Assembly: GCF_002763455.1 (NCBI RefSeq)
Contig: NZ_NIXK01000007.1
Coordinates: 186,001 to 250,000, forward strand
Reading direction: 5' to 3'
DNA length: 64,000 bases
Origin: Lentibacillus sediminis
Lineage (GTDB): Bacteria; Bacillota; Bacilli; Bacillales; Amphibacillaceae
Shown: one piece after another, positions 16,462-24,994 of the stretch
Layout: each line of letters opens with the position of its first letter
Numbering within the stretch: the first letter of the stretch is position 1
Notes under the pieces: model-generated
The model's input: the letters and a program-made list of their open reading frames with translations, nothing else
Told to the model about the DNA's origin: nothing
The model's database searches: none
Made by a program: the position numbers and the translations under genes

Positions 16462-16893
16462 TCACGTCCTCTCTGCCAACCGCTTGATCCGCTGTTTCGC
16501 CACATCAGCAAATTCGGCGGATGCGGCATAATATTTTTCGCCATCCGGCACATAGGCAAAGTCACCATGGCGCATTCGCAGCCGGGAATTATCCTCATGC
16601 ATGAGGATTTCATATCCATATATGACCTCTTCCGTGGGCAAACCCTTCCAATCCGAGACATACAGGGACAGCTGCAATTCTTTTTGCGCCTCTGCCTTGA
16701 TGACAGTATTCCTGGTAACGCGCCCGTCCGGAAAACGCCACACGACCTCCCGCCCGACATTCATCATGTCTTCCGGAAAATCTGCCGGCAGGTCATCCCA
16801 TTCCCGGATAAATGCAGGCTTGGCCAGAACAGTCCATACCCTGGCAGGCGGTGCATGGATAATGATTTCGTCGGTAACGATCAAGGTGCTCAT
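16462..16893 (-). CDS. SRPBCC (START-like) domain protein, copy 2
   Basis: A 143-residue paralogue of the protein at 11547-11984. Shared words include LIVTDEIIIH, WDDLPADFPED, LQLSLYVSDW and VPDGEKYYAASAEFADVAKQ. ATG 16893 is chosen because GGAGG lies 8 nt upstream; the earlier ATG 16908 overlaps this site, just as in copy 1. The pair arose by duplication and brackets the lipoprotein/catalase region. Ligand unknown. Confidence 0.8.
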   Translation of the reverse strand: MSTLIVTDEIIIHAPPARVWTVLAKPAFIREWDDLPADFPEDMMNVGREVVWRFPDGRVTRNTVIKAEAQKELQLSLYVSDWKGLPTEEVIYGYEILMHEDNSRLRMRHGDFAYVPDGEKYYAASAEFADVAKQRIKRLAERT

Positions 16894-17107
16894 GATGTTA
16901 TCCTCCATTGCGAATCGTTGTTATTCCTTCCTGTACCCGGTAAGAAGTAGTTTTTAACGAAATCCGGGATTCATACGATACCGAGAGCGGTACCCGCCGA
17001 TATTCAAATGTCTCATGATCCCTCGCCCACGAAATTTTTTAACGAAATGGTTGATTTTTCCCCTGCCACTTCCACTTTATATAATAGGGACGAAAAAAAT
17101 GCATAAA

Positions 17108-17134
17108 AAGAAGGCCATAACTCCATGGCCTTCT
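17108..17134 (-). terminator. Terminator of the SDR gene
   Basis: AAGAAGGCCAT (17108-17118) and ATGGCCTTCTT (17124-17134) form a perfect 11-bp stem; the minus strand continues as TTTTTATGC. Confidence 0.9.
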
Positions 17135-17149
17135 TTCCAATCTGTTCGA

Positions 17150-17920
17150 TTATTTGGCGCCCATACCACCGTCTACACGGTATTGTGCACCCGTAATAAA
17201 TTTACTCTCATCCGACGCGAGAAACAACACAAGATTGGCAATGTCGATTGCTTCACCGTAACGGGCCAATGGGATCTGGCTTTCTTGCTGCTGTTTTGCC
17301 TGTTCCGCGTTATCCGGGTTAAAGCCTTTTTCGAGTGAACGCATCATGCTTGAATCCACTGGCGATGGGTGGATGGAATTGACGCGAACTTGGGAGTCTG
17401 CCACTTCCAGCGCTGCAGATTTGGTCAGCCCGACAAGAGCGTGTTTGGAAGAAGTATACGGAGAAACTCCCGGTGATCCCATCAGGCCGGCGACAGAGGA
17501 TGTGTTGATAATGCTGCCGCTTTGCTGCTCCGTCATTACAGGTATCACGTATTTTAATCCAAGGAAGGCGCCAAGCACGTTGACATTCAAGACTTTGCTG
17601 AAGTCATCAGCTGTCTGCTCCGCAATTGGGGCAACTTTCCCCTCAATTCCGGCATTATTGAAGAAAATATCGATGCTGCCAAACGCATCCTTGGTCTGCT
17701 TCACGTAGTTTTTGACATCCTCTTCATTTGTTACATTCGCCTGAATGGTGAGCACTTCACCGTATTGCTCCAGCTCAGACTTGGCATCATTTAGGGCGTC
17801 CTCATTCATATCGACAAGTGATACTTTTGCTCCCTCTTTGAGGAACACTTCTGCCGTTTTCTTGCCGATTACACCAGCTCCACCGGTAATCAGCGCTGCA
17901 TTGCCTTCTAATCTTGCCAT
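17150..17920 (-). CDS. Short-chain dehydrogenase/reductase (SDR family)
   Basis: A 256-residue classical SDR using NAD(P)H. Visible are the nucleotide loop TGGAGVIG, the acidic VDMNED turn (Asp favours NAD), NNAG, catalytic Ser in NTSSVAG, YTSSK (Tyr/Lys) and a C-terminal VDGGMGAK typical of glucose-1-dehydrogenase-like members. The start ATG 17920 has AAAGGAG upstream. Substrate not predictable. Confidence 0.88.
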   Translation of the reverse strand: MARLEGNAALITGGAGVIGKKTAEVFLKEGAKVSLVDMNEDALNDAKSELEQYGEVLTIQANVTNEEDVKNYVKQTKDAFGSIDIFFNNAGIEGKVAPIAEQTADDFSKVLNVNVLGAFLGLKYVIPVMTEQQSGSIINTSSVAGLMGSPGVSPYTSSKHALVGLTKSAALEVADSQVRVNSIHPSPVDSSMMRSLEKGFNPDNAEQAKQQQESQIPLARYGEAIDIANLVLFLASDESKFITGAQYRVDGGMGAK

Positions 17921-18033
17921 CTTATCATAACTCCTTTTCACCTGAAAAATAACCAAAGCAGGTCCATTGAATCAGGATATTATACCTGTCTGCTGTTATT
18001 CTTCCACAATGAAAGGGTTTCAAACATACTTTA

Positions 18034-18855
18034 TCAAGCTTCCACCGCCGCATCCTTCACTTCCTGAGGGATCTCCACGGGCTCAACATTATTGATATTT
18101 TTATTTTCTGTCTTCACTTCTTGTTTAATCCGTACTTCTTCCGATTCTGTGCCCATGGACATGTCCAGATAAACATCCGTGGCAGTAACATGGTAGCTTT
18201 CCTTATCAAGCTGAATCTCATAATTCAACTCGTGAATTGTCATGTTCTCAAGGAGTTCACTGCCTTCCTCGCCCAAACCGCTCAGCAATTCCTGAGGCAT
18301 CATTTCTTGGGTAAGCTCTTTGAACGCATCGCCATTCACCGACATGTTCAGCACAATCGCCTCTTCATTCTCACTCAGCTCCAGCTCATCGGTGTATTCT
18401 TCGAGCATACTCAATTGCTTGTTCGGGTCTTGCTCCATGCTGCCCGCCATATTCATCAATGCTTCCCCTTCAGCAGGCTTCATCCACTGATCGGAGGTTC
18501 CATTATAAATGTAGATTTCATCTTCAGCCATGTATAATTCCACATCCGTCTCGATTGGCATCTCTCCAAGCGTCATCGTTGTTGTGCCTGTTTGATGCAT
18601 GGTAAGGGGATCCATCGTTGTTTTCGATTCCATCTTCGCTTCCATTGTCATGGCCGGAGCTTCTGTGTCTCCTCCGCCCTCAATTTCCGAAGTGGTCTCT
18701 ATAATAACTTCGGCACTCTCCATCTCTTCAGCAGCAGCTACCGCATTCTGATACACTTCTTCTGCATCCAAGTCTCCTGTGCTTTCCACATCGCCACAAG
18801 CGGATAAACTTATTACCACGGCCAGCATAATTACCGGCATCAACCATTTTTTCAT
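18034..18855 (-). CDS. DUF6612-like lipoprotein
   Basis: A 273-residue lipoprotein beginning MKKWLMPVIMLAVVISLSAC (lipobox LSAC, Cys20). The mature protein is very acidic and methionine-rich and has the layout of Bacillus DUF6612/LppX-like lipid-binding lipoproteins: an early helical EVYQNAVAAAEEMESAEV segment followed by alternating strands. ATG 18855 follows AGGAGG. Likely anchored on the outer face of the membrane; function unknown. Confidence 0.8.
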   Translation of the reverse strand: MKKWLMPVIMLAVVISLSACGDVESTGDLDAEEVYQNAVAAAEEMESAEVIIETTSEIEGGGDTEAPAMTMEAKMESKTTMDPLTMHQTGTTTMTLGEMPIETDVELYMAEDEIYIYNGTSDQWMKPAEGEALMNMAGSMEQDPNKQLSMLEEYTDELELSENEEAIVLNMSVNGDAFKELTQEMMPQELLSGLGEEGSELLENMTIHELNYEIQLDKESYHVTATDVYLDMSMGTESEEVRIKQEVKTENKNINNVEPVEIPQEVKDAAVEA

Positions 18856-18957
18856 TGTTTGCCTCCTAGATTTTGTTGTTACCAGTAGTACGGAATGCTC
18901 CAGGAAAGGTTTCAATAAATTTCCAATCTATTTATCTATGGCTGAGCTTCCTCTCCA

Positions 18958-19062
18958 TCAATAATCTCCGCCAAATCCAACTCCGTCTCCACAGTATCCT
19001 CCCCCGCCAAATAAAAAGAAAACAAAACAACATCCTGATGCTAATACAGCTTTTCTGATCAT
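18958..19062 (-). CDS. 34-residue peptide with hydrophobic core and glycine-rich tail
   Basis: A tiny frame, MIRKAVLASGCCFVFFLFGG followed by GGYCGDGVGFGGDY, with GGAGG 8 nt before ATG 19062. One hydrophobic segment with two cysteines is followed by a Gly/Tyr tail, a composition like small sporulation/coat peptides (YjcZ-type) but not a clear match. It lies 100 bp upstream of the DUF6612 gene on the same strand. Its reality rests on the ribosome site and composition. Confidence 0.5.
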   Translation of the reverse strand: MIRKAVLASGCCFVFFLFGGGGYCGDGVGFGGDY

Positions 19063-19265
19063 CCTAATTCCTCCAGACTTTTTATATTTTGTGCTCTCAA
19101 CAAAAATGCATTTGGTTAATGTAATAAAAAGAAGCAAGCTTATATTTTGCGCTCGCTTCATAGGTGTCAGCGAGTATGCTAACTTTCATGTTAGGCACAA
19201 TGCTATATATCAGTCTTTTCAGGATATACAGCTTTGATAAGCGAAGGGCACATAATCAATAAAGA

Positions 19266-19286
19266 GAGCGCCATCCACAGGCGCTC
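19266..19286 (-). terminator. Terminator of the ABC-F gene
   Basis: GAGCGCC (19266-19272) pairs with GGCGCTC (19280-19286); the minus strand then reads TCTTTATTG. Confidence 0.8.
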
Positions 19287-19293
19287 CCCTATA

Positions 19294-20931
19294 TTACTCT
19301 GACCTCATTTCTCCCAATTTCTCCTTCGCCCACGTATAATTACCTTCAAAGCAATGTACGCGCTGCGACTCAATCCAATAGATTCTGTCAAACAGTTTAT
19401 CGAGAAAATAGCGGTCATGCGAGACAGCCAGGATCGTTCCATCATAGTCTTCCAGTGCATCTTCCAGGATTTCGCGTGATTCGATGTCCAGGTGATTCGT
19501 CGGTTCATCGAGGATCAGCAGATTGATATCCTGATACATCAATTGGGCCAAACGTAGGCGCATCTTCTCTCCCCCGCTCAGCTGCGAGACTTTGCGGAAG
19601 ACCATATGCCCATAAAACATAAACCGCGCCAGTACATGTCTCGCCTTCCCTTCTGTCACTTGCACTTCACTGCGGAACACTTCCAGCACCGTCTCCTCCT
19701 GAAAATCGGGGAAAATATGCTGGGACAAGTAGCCGATCTTCACATTGCTGCCAGCCTTTACTTCACCGGCATCGGGCTGTAATTGCTGAAGGATCAATTT
19801 AATCAGGGTGGATTTCCCTGTTCCATTTTCCCCTGCTATCGCGGTTCGCTGCTGGTAGCGGATATGCATATTCACGTCGCTAAACAGCGATCTGCCGCCA
19901 AACCTTTTCTCTACATCTCGCAGCATAACCACATCTTTGCCGCTCCGATTGGCAGCTTCCATTTCCAGGTTCATCTTCTTGCGATTCAGAACAGGACGAT
20001 TCAGCTTTTCCATTCTTTCCAATGCCCGCTCCATGTTCCGCGCCCGCTTATGCAGCCCCTCATTCGGCGGATTGGCACGATTTGCCCAGTCCCTTAGTCG
20101 TTTGATCGCCTCTTTCATCTTTTTTATTTTCTTCTGCTGTTCTTCATAAGCCTGAAATTCCCTGAGGAGGCGTGCTTCTTTCTCTTTTACAAACCCGGAA
20201 AAGTCTGTATGATAACTGGTGATTTCCCCGTCTTCCAGATTGAGAATTTTGGTCACTGTTTCATCCAGAAAATAACGGTCATGTGAGACAACGACCACCG
20301 TTCCCTGGTAATGCTTGAGAAAGTCGCCCAGCCATTCCACGGCTTGCAAATCCAGGTGATTGGTCGGCTCATCCAAAACCAGAAAGTCAGGGTTTTGCAG
20401 GAGGACGAGCGCCAGTGCCGCCTTAGTTTTTTCTCCTCCGCTCAAGTGCATAAATGACTTCTCCAATAAACCGGTGATATTCAACCCGCTGGCAACCCGC
20501 TCAATACTGGACTCGATTTCATAGCCACCTCCTTGTGAGAAAGCCTCTTGCAGCTGGCCATAATTGGCAATCAATTTCTCCATCCTGCCCCCATTTGCGG
20601 GATCCGCCATCGCTGTTTCCACTTTTTTCATCTGTTCTTCGGTTTCCAGCAGCTGCGAAAAAGCCGTACGCAGCACCTTTCTTGTAGTATACTCTCCGGG
20701 AAAGTCAGGGATTTGTGCAAGATAGCCGATTCGCGTTCCTTTTTTCCAATGAATCTGCCCACTGTCCGGTTTTTCTTCTCCGGCCAGCAGCTGCAGCAAG
20801 GTGGTTTTCCCGCTTCCATTCCGTCCGATCAGGCCAACCCGGTCTCCCTCTTGAATTTCAAATGTCAGTTTTTCAAAAATGGACGTTCCTCCATACATTT
20901 TTCCTATCTGATTGACACTGCAGGCAATCAT
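19294..20931 (-). CDS. ABC-F family ATPase, probable ribosomal protection protein
   Basis: A 545-residue cytosolic protein with two ABC ATPase domains and no membrane spans. Walker A motifs are GRNGSGKTT and GENGTGKST; signatures are HLSGGEKTKAAL and QLSGGEKMRLRL; both Walker B motifs read LDEPTNHLD, the ABC-F hallmark. A charged inter-domain linker (QAYEEQQKKIKKMKEAIKRL) is about 80 residues, as in resistance members (VmlR, Vga, Msr), which push antibiotics off the ribosome. The long leader with an upstream peptide frame and two terminators supports inducible resistance. The drug class is unknown. Confidence 0.88.
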   Translation of the reverse strand: MIACSVNQIGKMYGGTSIFEKLTFEIQEGDRVGLIGRNGSGKTTLLQLLAGEEKPDSGQIHWKKGTRIGYLAQIPDFPGEYTTRKVLRTAFSQLLETEEQMKKVETAMADPANGGRMEKLIANYGQLQEAFSQGGGYEIESSIERVASGLNITGLLEKSFMHLSGGEKTKAALALVLLQNPDFLVLDEPTNHLDLQAVEWLGDFLKHYQGTVVVVSHDRYFLDETVTKILNLEDGEITSYHTDFSGFVKEKEARLLREFQAYEEQQKKIKKMKEAIKRLRDWANRANPPNEGLHKRARNMERALERMEKLNRPVLNRKKMNLEMEAANRSGKDVVMLRDVEKRFGGRSLFSDVNMHIRYQQRTAIAGENGTGKSTLIKLILQQLQPDAGEVKAGSNVKIGYLSQHIFPDFQEETVLEVFRSEVQVTEGKARHVLARFMFYGHMVFRKVSQLSGGEKMRLRLAQLMYQDINLLILDEPTNHLDIESREILEDALEDYDGTILAVSHDRYFLDKLFDRIYWIESQRVHCFEGNYTWAKEKLGEMRSE

Positions 20932-21002
20932 TTGTCATTCCTCCTGATGTGTATGTTTTGCTCCATCTGCCTGCAAGCCGAAAAATAGTCTTCTGAAAAC
21001 AC

Positions 21003-21036
21003 AAAAAAGCCATGAAGAAAAAACACTCCCCATGAC
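21003..21036 (-). terminator. Attenuator terminator B in the ABC-F leader
   Basis: On the minus strand, GUCAUG (21031-21036) pairs with CAUGGC (21009-21014), one G-U pair and a 16-nt loop, followed by six U residues. It lies about 70 nt before the ABC-F start, where premature termination would block expression. Confidence 0.55.
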
Positions 21037-21046
21037 TGCTGAAAGT

Positions 21047-21068
21047 AAAAAAAAGCGCAGGAAACGCT
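21047..21068 (-). terminator. Attenuator terminator A in the ABC-F leader
   Basis: On the minus strand, AGAGCG pairs with CGCUUU around a 7-nt loop, overlapping a run of eight U residues. The stem is short, so folding may depend on whether the leader is being translated. Confidence 0.5.
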
Positions 21069-21130
21069 CTCTTCAAACCTTCTTTATATAATGTGGGCAA
21101 GAGATGTTTTCACCGTTTTCGGCTTGCTAT

Positions 21131-21247
21131 TCAACTGCTAAAAAAGGACATACGTATCCCGTCAGCAGCTGAGACAGCAAATTTTGCACGGCAAAAATAC
21201 AGGAATTCCATCCAATTTCCGTGCACGAAAACAGCTTGATTAAACAT
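21131..21247 (-). CDS. Leader peptide of the ABC-F gene (38 aa)
   Basis: A 38-codon frame (MFNQAVFVHGNWMEFLYFCR at its start, IRMSFFSS at its end) begins at ATG 21247 with GGAGGTGG at good spacing, about 30 nt after the predicted transcription start. The frame contains an inverted repeat (TGCACGG 21185-21191 with CCGTGCA 21219-21225). In vmlR/vga-type genes, a ribosome stalled by drug on such a leader disrupts a downstream terminator; the same layout is present here. Confidence 0.55.
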   Translation of the reverse strand: MFNQAVFVHGNWMEFLYFCRAKFAVSAADGIRMSFFSS

Positions 21248-21282
21248 CTTTACCCACCTCCGTTTCGTTGTTTGATGTTTTA

Positions 21283-21311
21283 AGTGTAGCGCTTCCCGGC
21301 TAATTTTGCAA
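21283..21311 (-). promoter_or_regulatory. Promoter of the ABC-F leader transcript
   Basis: On the minus strand, TTGCAA (21306-21311) and TACACT (21283-21288) are separated by 17 bp. It sits just downstream of the ABC permease gene and gives a leader of about 340 nt. Confidence 0.55.
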
Positions 21312-21370
21312 CTTTAATCATGAACATTGTTAATCTCCGTCAGGACATAACAGCCGGGAAGGGCCCCTGC

Positions 21371-22492
21371 CTAACTATCTATCTTACTCGTCTTGATTTT
21401 CTGCAGTGAAATCACATACAGCACAGCAGTCAGCACGAGGACTGCCAAAATGCCCTGATACCAAACCCGCATATTCTGAATCAGAATGGTATCCTCCGGC
21501 ATCACGTATTGAAACGGATTAAACCAGGCCACTCCGGCATATGGAAGCGCGCCAAACAGCGCATATCCCGCGGCCAGTGTCGCCAGCAAGACGAACAATG
21601 TCGCCAGGGTGTGCTTGAAAAACAGACTGTACAACAAATATAAAGCGATCACCAGCCCGATGGTTACAGACAGAACAAGCAATGCCTGGGCCATATATTC
21701 TGTTATTGTCATAAAAGCAATCGCGCCGTTCTGTTCCACCAGAAGCGGATAAGCAAATGTCCCGTCCTCCCCGAGCACCGCTCCAATGAGCAAAGCACCT
21801 GCCAGAATAACCCCTGTGGTCAGCAAGTATAAGAGCACTGAACTCCAGAATTTGCTTATCACGATATGTGTCTTTTTCAGCGGCTGCATGTACAGCATAT
21901 TAATCGAACGGTTTTCAAACTCGCCGGACATGGATTCCCCGATGATCAGCAGCATGATAATAATGGCACCAAATGTCACATATAAATCGACCACCTGTTT
22001 CACGAAATTTGGCAAAGCCAGGCTGTATGTATCATGCTCCGGCCGGATATTCTCCTCCAGCAGATTCTCATTCAACGCAACCGACTGATCGATCTCCTTG
22101 TAGCTTAGGGGAAAATCTTCTCCCATGTCTTTATAATTCATGATCTCTGCAAACATGGCATTTTCCGTCACCAGCCTATTCTGCCAGTCATCCGAACCTA
22201 CCGATTGCCGCAGATCATATAGAAGATCGACAATGCCGCCGCTGACAACCGACTTTTCCCTCGCTTCTTCATCTTCCGGATCCTGCAGCACCTCATACTG
22301 GTGCATTCGTGCTTTGTTTTGAGCCGTCGATAGAAGGGACTCTACCTCCTCCATCTCTTCCGTTTCAATATAAGATTGAAATATAACGTTGCGTCCAAAA
22401 AGAACGACGATACCAATGACTAAAAACAGCAGCAGATACAGGAACTTCTTGCTGAAAAACATCTTCCGTAATTCAAAGGGCAACAGCTTCAT
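21371..22492 (-). CDS. ABC-2 type transporter permease
   Basis: A 373-residue membrane protein: one N-terminal span (KKFLYLLLFLVIGIVVLFG), a ~150-residue extracytoplasmic/charged segment, then five or six spans (GAIIIMLLIIGESMSGEF, SVLLYLLTTGVILAGALLIG, LFVLLATLAAGYALFG). Its start overlaps the stop of the ATPase gene, so the two proteins are made together as an exporter. Cargo unknown. No strong terminator follows. Confidence 0.85.
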   Translation of the reverse strand: MKLLPFELRKMFFSKKFLYLLLFLVIGIVVLFGRNVIFQSYIETEEMEEVESLLSTAQNKARMHQYEVLQDPEDEEAREKSVVSGGIVDLLYDLRQSVGSDDWQNRLVTENAMFAEIMNYKDMGEDFPLSYKEIDQSVALNENLLEENIRPEHDTYSLALPNFVKQVVDLYVTFGAIIIMLLIIGESMSGEFENRSINMLYMQPLKKTHIVISKFWSSVLLYLLTTGVILAGALLIGAVLGEDGTFAYPLLVEQNGAIAFMTITEYMAQALLVLSVTIGLVIALYLLYSLFFKHTLATLFVLLATLAAGYALFGALPYAGVAWFNPFQYVMPEDTILIQNMRVWYQGILAVLVLTAVLYVISLQKIKTSKIDS

Positions 22493-23373
22493 CAGCTAGG
22501 CGTCCCTTCAAATAATTCGCGGTATCGTTTCTCCGCTCCCACTTTTTCGTTTTCAATATTGGCAATCCCAACTCCGTGCTGGTTCATATTCTCAATAAAG
22601 GATCCCAACTCCATATCCGACTCGACAAAATGGATTTGGTTTTCCTCCGTGACAGAAAATGACAGACCTTCTTCTGTCAGAACCTCTTTTGCCTTGTCCA
22701 CGTCATTGACCGTGACATAGTAATGCGTTGTGGCAATATGCTCGAGCGATTCCTTTAAGAGGGCTCCATCTTTCATGAAGTAAATTGTATTGGTCAGCCG
22801 GTCAATCTCATCCAGGTTATGGGAGGAAACAATCATGGTCGTCCCCTCTTCATACAATTCCAGCAAAATCCGTCTCATGGTGATCGCACTGGTCGGGTCC
22901 AAACCGGTGAGCGGTTCATCCAACAGCAGCAGTTTTGGCTTATTAATAATCACCATGGCCAACAGCAAATGCTGCTTCATCCCGAGCGAGTAGCTCCTCA
23001 CCCTTTTCTTCATATAACTTTCCATCCCTACACGCTGGGCGACGGCATCGATTTCAGTCAAAGGAATCTTTTGCATCTTGCAGATAAATTTCAAATGATC
23101 GTATCCGGTCAGACTGCCATACAAAATCCGGTTATCCTGCAAATACGCCAGCTCGTAAAAAAGCGATGTATCGGTATGCTTTTTCCCGAGCAGCTCGACT
23201 GTCCCCTCATTAATGGAAATCAGGTTGGTCATGCAATTGAGGAGCGTTGTTTTCCCGGAGCCATTAGGACCCACCAAGGCAATAATCTGCGGCTTGTCGA
23301 TCGTAATATCGATGCCCTTCAACACCATCTGCTTCTTGTATCGCTTCTTTAAATTCTCCACCTTTACAATCAT
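22492..23373 (-). CDS. ABC transporter ATP-binding protein
   Basis: A 293-residue ATPase energising the permease that follows. Walker A GPNGSGKTT, signature YSLGMKQHLLLAM, Walker B LLLLDEPLTGLD and an SSHNLDEID switch are intact. The C-terminal ~80 residues form the usual accessory region of ABC-2 drug/peptide exporters. ATG 23373 follows AAAGGAG. Confidence 0.9.
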   Translation of the reverse strand: MIVKVENLKKRYKKQMVLKGIDITIDKPQIIALVGPNGSGKTTLLNCMTNLISINEGTVELLGKKHTDTSLFYELAYLQDNRILYGSLTGYDHLKFICKMQKIPLTEIDAVAQRVGMESYMKKRVRSYSLGMKQHLLLAMVIINKPKLLLLDEPLTGLDPTSAITMRRILLELYEEGTTMIVSSHNLDEIDRLTNTIYFMKDGALLKESLEHIATTHYYVTVNDVDKAKEVLTEEGLSFSVTEENQIHFVESDMELGSFIENMNQHGVGIANIENEKVGAEKRYRELFEGTPS

Positions 23374-23647
23374 GTTCTCACTCCTTTAAATATGACGAAC
23401 AAAAATGGCAATAAAATGAAGTACTTCTCCATTTATCGTAACATGAAAAGTCAGAAAATAATAGATAGTAAAGTTGGGAAAATGAGTGGGTAAACTCTAG
23501 TAATATTGGCGAATTCGGATGGGAGTTTCTCAACTTTATATATTTATATACAGCAGAACTAGCTGGAGGAGTCTATCATTGCTCGTCTTTTTCCTGAACC
23601 AGCAATAAAAATAGGAAGCTCAGCCAAGTCCGCCTGAGGAAGAAGAA

Positions 23648-24091
23648 ATGACGGATAACCTGACCCCTCCGAACATTCAAGTAAATGCCGGTTCCGGTCC
23701 TAATTCAAGCTCCTTTCAAGCTAAAGTTTATACCGCTTGCTGGATAACTGATGAGAATTCATGTGACGTTGAGCGCGATTCACTGAAAGAAATTCAGGAT
23801 AGATTGTTAGGAATGTCACCTTTAAGAGCGGAACCAGAACAGGTTATTGATTTTTCTTTGTCAATGAGCGAGTACTTCGATAATGAGAACTTATTCGATC
23901 ATAATGGTTATCAAATCACAAGGATGGGGACAGATGAAGAACATGAGCCAGAGGTAAGAGGTAAACGTTTCAATGTACCTGAAGAACCTGGCCGCCATTT
24001 TTATTCATTGAGTATAACGTGGGATAATGAAATTAAAGGAGAAGCCAAGTGTGCCTTTTCAGTTCTAGTATACGATGATGAAGAGGATTAA
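23648..24091 (+). CDS. Hypothetical acidic protein
   Basis: A 147-residue acidic protein without signal peptide or spans. The N-terminus TPPNIQVNAGSGPNSSSF and the ACWITDENSCDVERD segment, followed by beta-type sequence (HFYSLSITWDNEIKGEAKCAFSV), resemble mature domains of Bacillus lipoproteins. GAGGA precedes ATG 23648. Just upstream, a 19-codon frame after GGAGGAG begins only at ATT (23590) and encodes a similar FPEPAIKIGSS word before stopping, so the present gene may be the remainder of a longer one. Confidence 0.6.
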   Translation: MTDNLTPPNIQVNAGSGPNSSSFQAKVYTACWITDENSCDVERDSLKEIQDRLLGMSPLRAEPEQVIDFSLSMSEYFDNENLFDHNGYQITRMGTDEEHEPEVRGKRFNVPEEPGRHFYSLSITWDNEIKGEAKCAFSVLVYDDEED

Positions 24092-24107
24092 CATTTTTTC
24101 TTATTAG

Positions 24108-24140
24108 AGGACACGAACTAATCCTGTAAATTCGCGTCCT
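24108..24140 (+). terminator. Terminator after the acidic hypothetical gene
   Basis: AGGACACGAA (24108-24117) pairs with TTCGCGTCCT (24131-24140) with one mismatch; ATTTTTG follows. Confidence 0.8.
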
Positions 24141-24186
24141 ATTTTTGTAACCACCACAAGCTATCATTTCTGCTATCAGGTGCTAT

Positions 24187-24915
24187 TTATCTCAATGCAC
24201 TTAAATACAGATCCAAAGAATCCTCCGCTTCTTTTGCGACCAGTTGAATAAAGTCGCCATAATCTTTCTGAGTATGCGCCCTCTCTAAAGCTTTATAATA
24301 CTCAAGCCGATTTTCCACTTTGATGACAATCGGCGGAAATCCTGCTTTCATTAACTCCAGATTCATCAACAAACGTGACGTACGTCCATTTCCATCGACG
24401 AATGGGTGAATGCCGACAAAAATTGCATGTAACATGGCGCCGCGGGCAACAGGATGCATTTCTATCGTATTTTGTTCATACCAATTCACCAATTCTTCCA
24501 TTTGTTCCTTAATTAAGTAAGGCGCTGGCGGGATATGTTCTGCACCCGAAATAAACACTTGCTGGTCACGATAGACACCCGCATAGTCATCGTTAATACC
24601 TTTTAATATGAGCCGATGCAGGTTCTTCACCTGCCATTCAGATAAAGGCTCCCTGTTTTGAACAATATCTTCAGCATAAGCTATAGCATCACGATGATTA
24701 ATTACTTCCAGGTGTTCACGCATTGTTTTACCGCCAACTGTTATACCCTCAAGGACTACCTTTGTTTCATTCAAGGTTAATGTGTTACCTTCAATAGCAT
24801 TTGAGTGGTATGTCCATTCAAGCAATAATTTTTCACGTAAACTTCTTAAAGTATATTCTGGTAAAGGCCGATTTTTATCCAGAAGAGCCTTCTTTTGATC
24901 AAGCTGTTCAAACAT
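24187..24915 (-). CDS. Fic family protein (AMPylase-type)
   Basis: A 242-residue Fic-fold protein expected to transfer AMP or a related nucleotide moiety to a protein hydroxyl. The catalytic loop H170-PFVDGNGRTSR is intact. An N-terminal inhibitory motif S38-NAIEG43 is present, the class II arrangement in which Glu blocks ATP binding until relieved. No antitoxin gene is adjacent, which fits self-inhibition. ATG 24915 follows AGGAGGTGG. Target unknown. Confidence 0.9.
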   Translation of the reverse strand: MFEQLDQKKALLDKNRPLPEYTLRSLREKLLLEWTYHSNAIEGNTLTLNETKVVLEGITVGGKTMREHLEVINHRDAIAYAEDIVQNREPLSEWQVKNLHRLILKGINDDYAGVYRDQQVFISGAEHIPPAPYLIKEQMEELVNWYEQNTIEMHPVARGAMLHAIFVGIHPFVDGNGRTSRLLMNLELMKAGFPPIVIKVENRLEYYKALERAHTQKDYGDFIQLVAKEAEDSLDLYLSALR

Positions 24916-24994
24916 TTCTCACCACCTCCTAATAAACGGATGAAATTCTACTTGGTATATGTTGAATTATACCATAATTTTACACTGTTATTGA

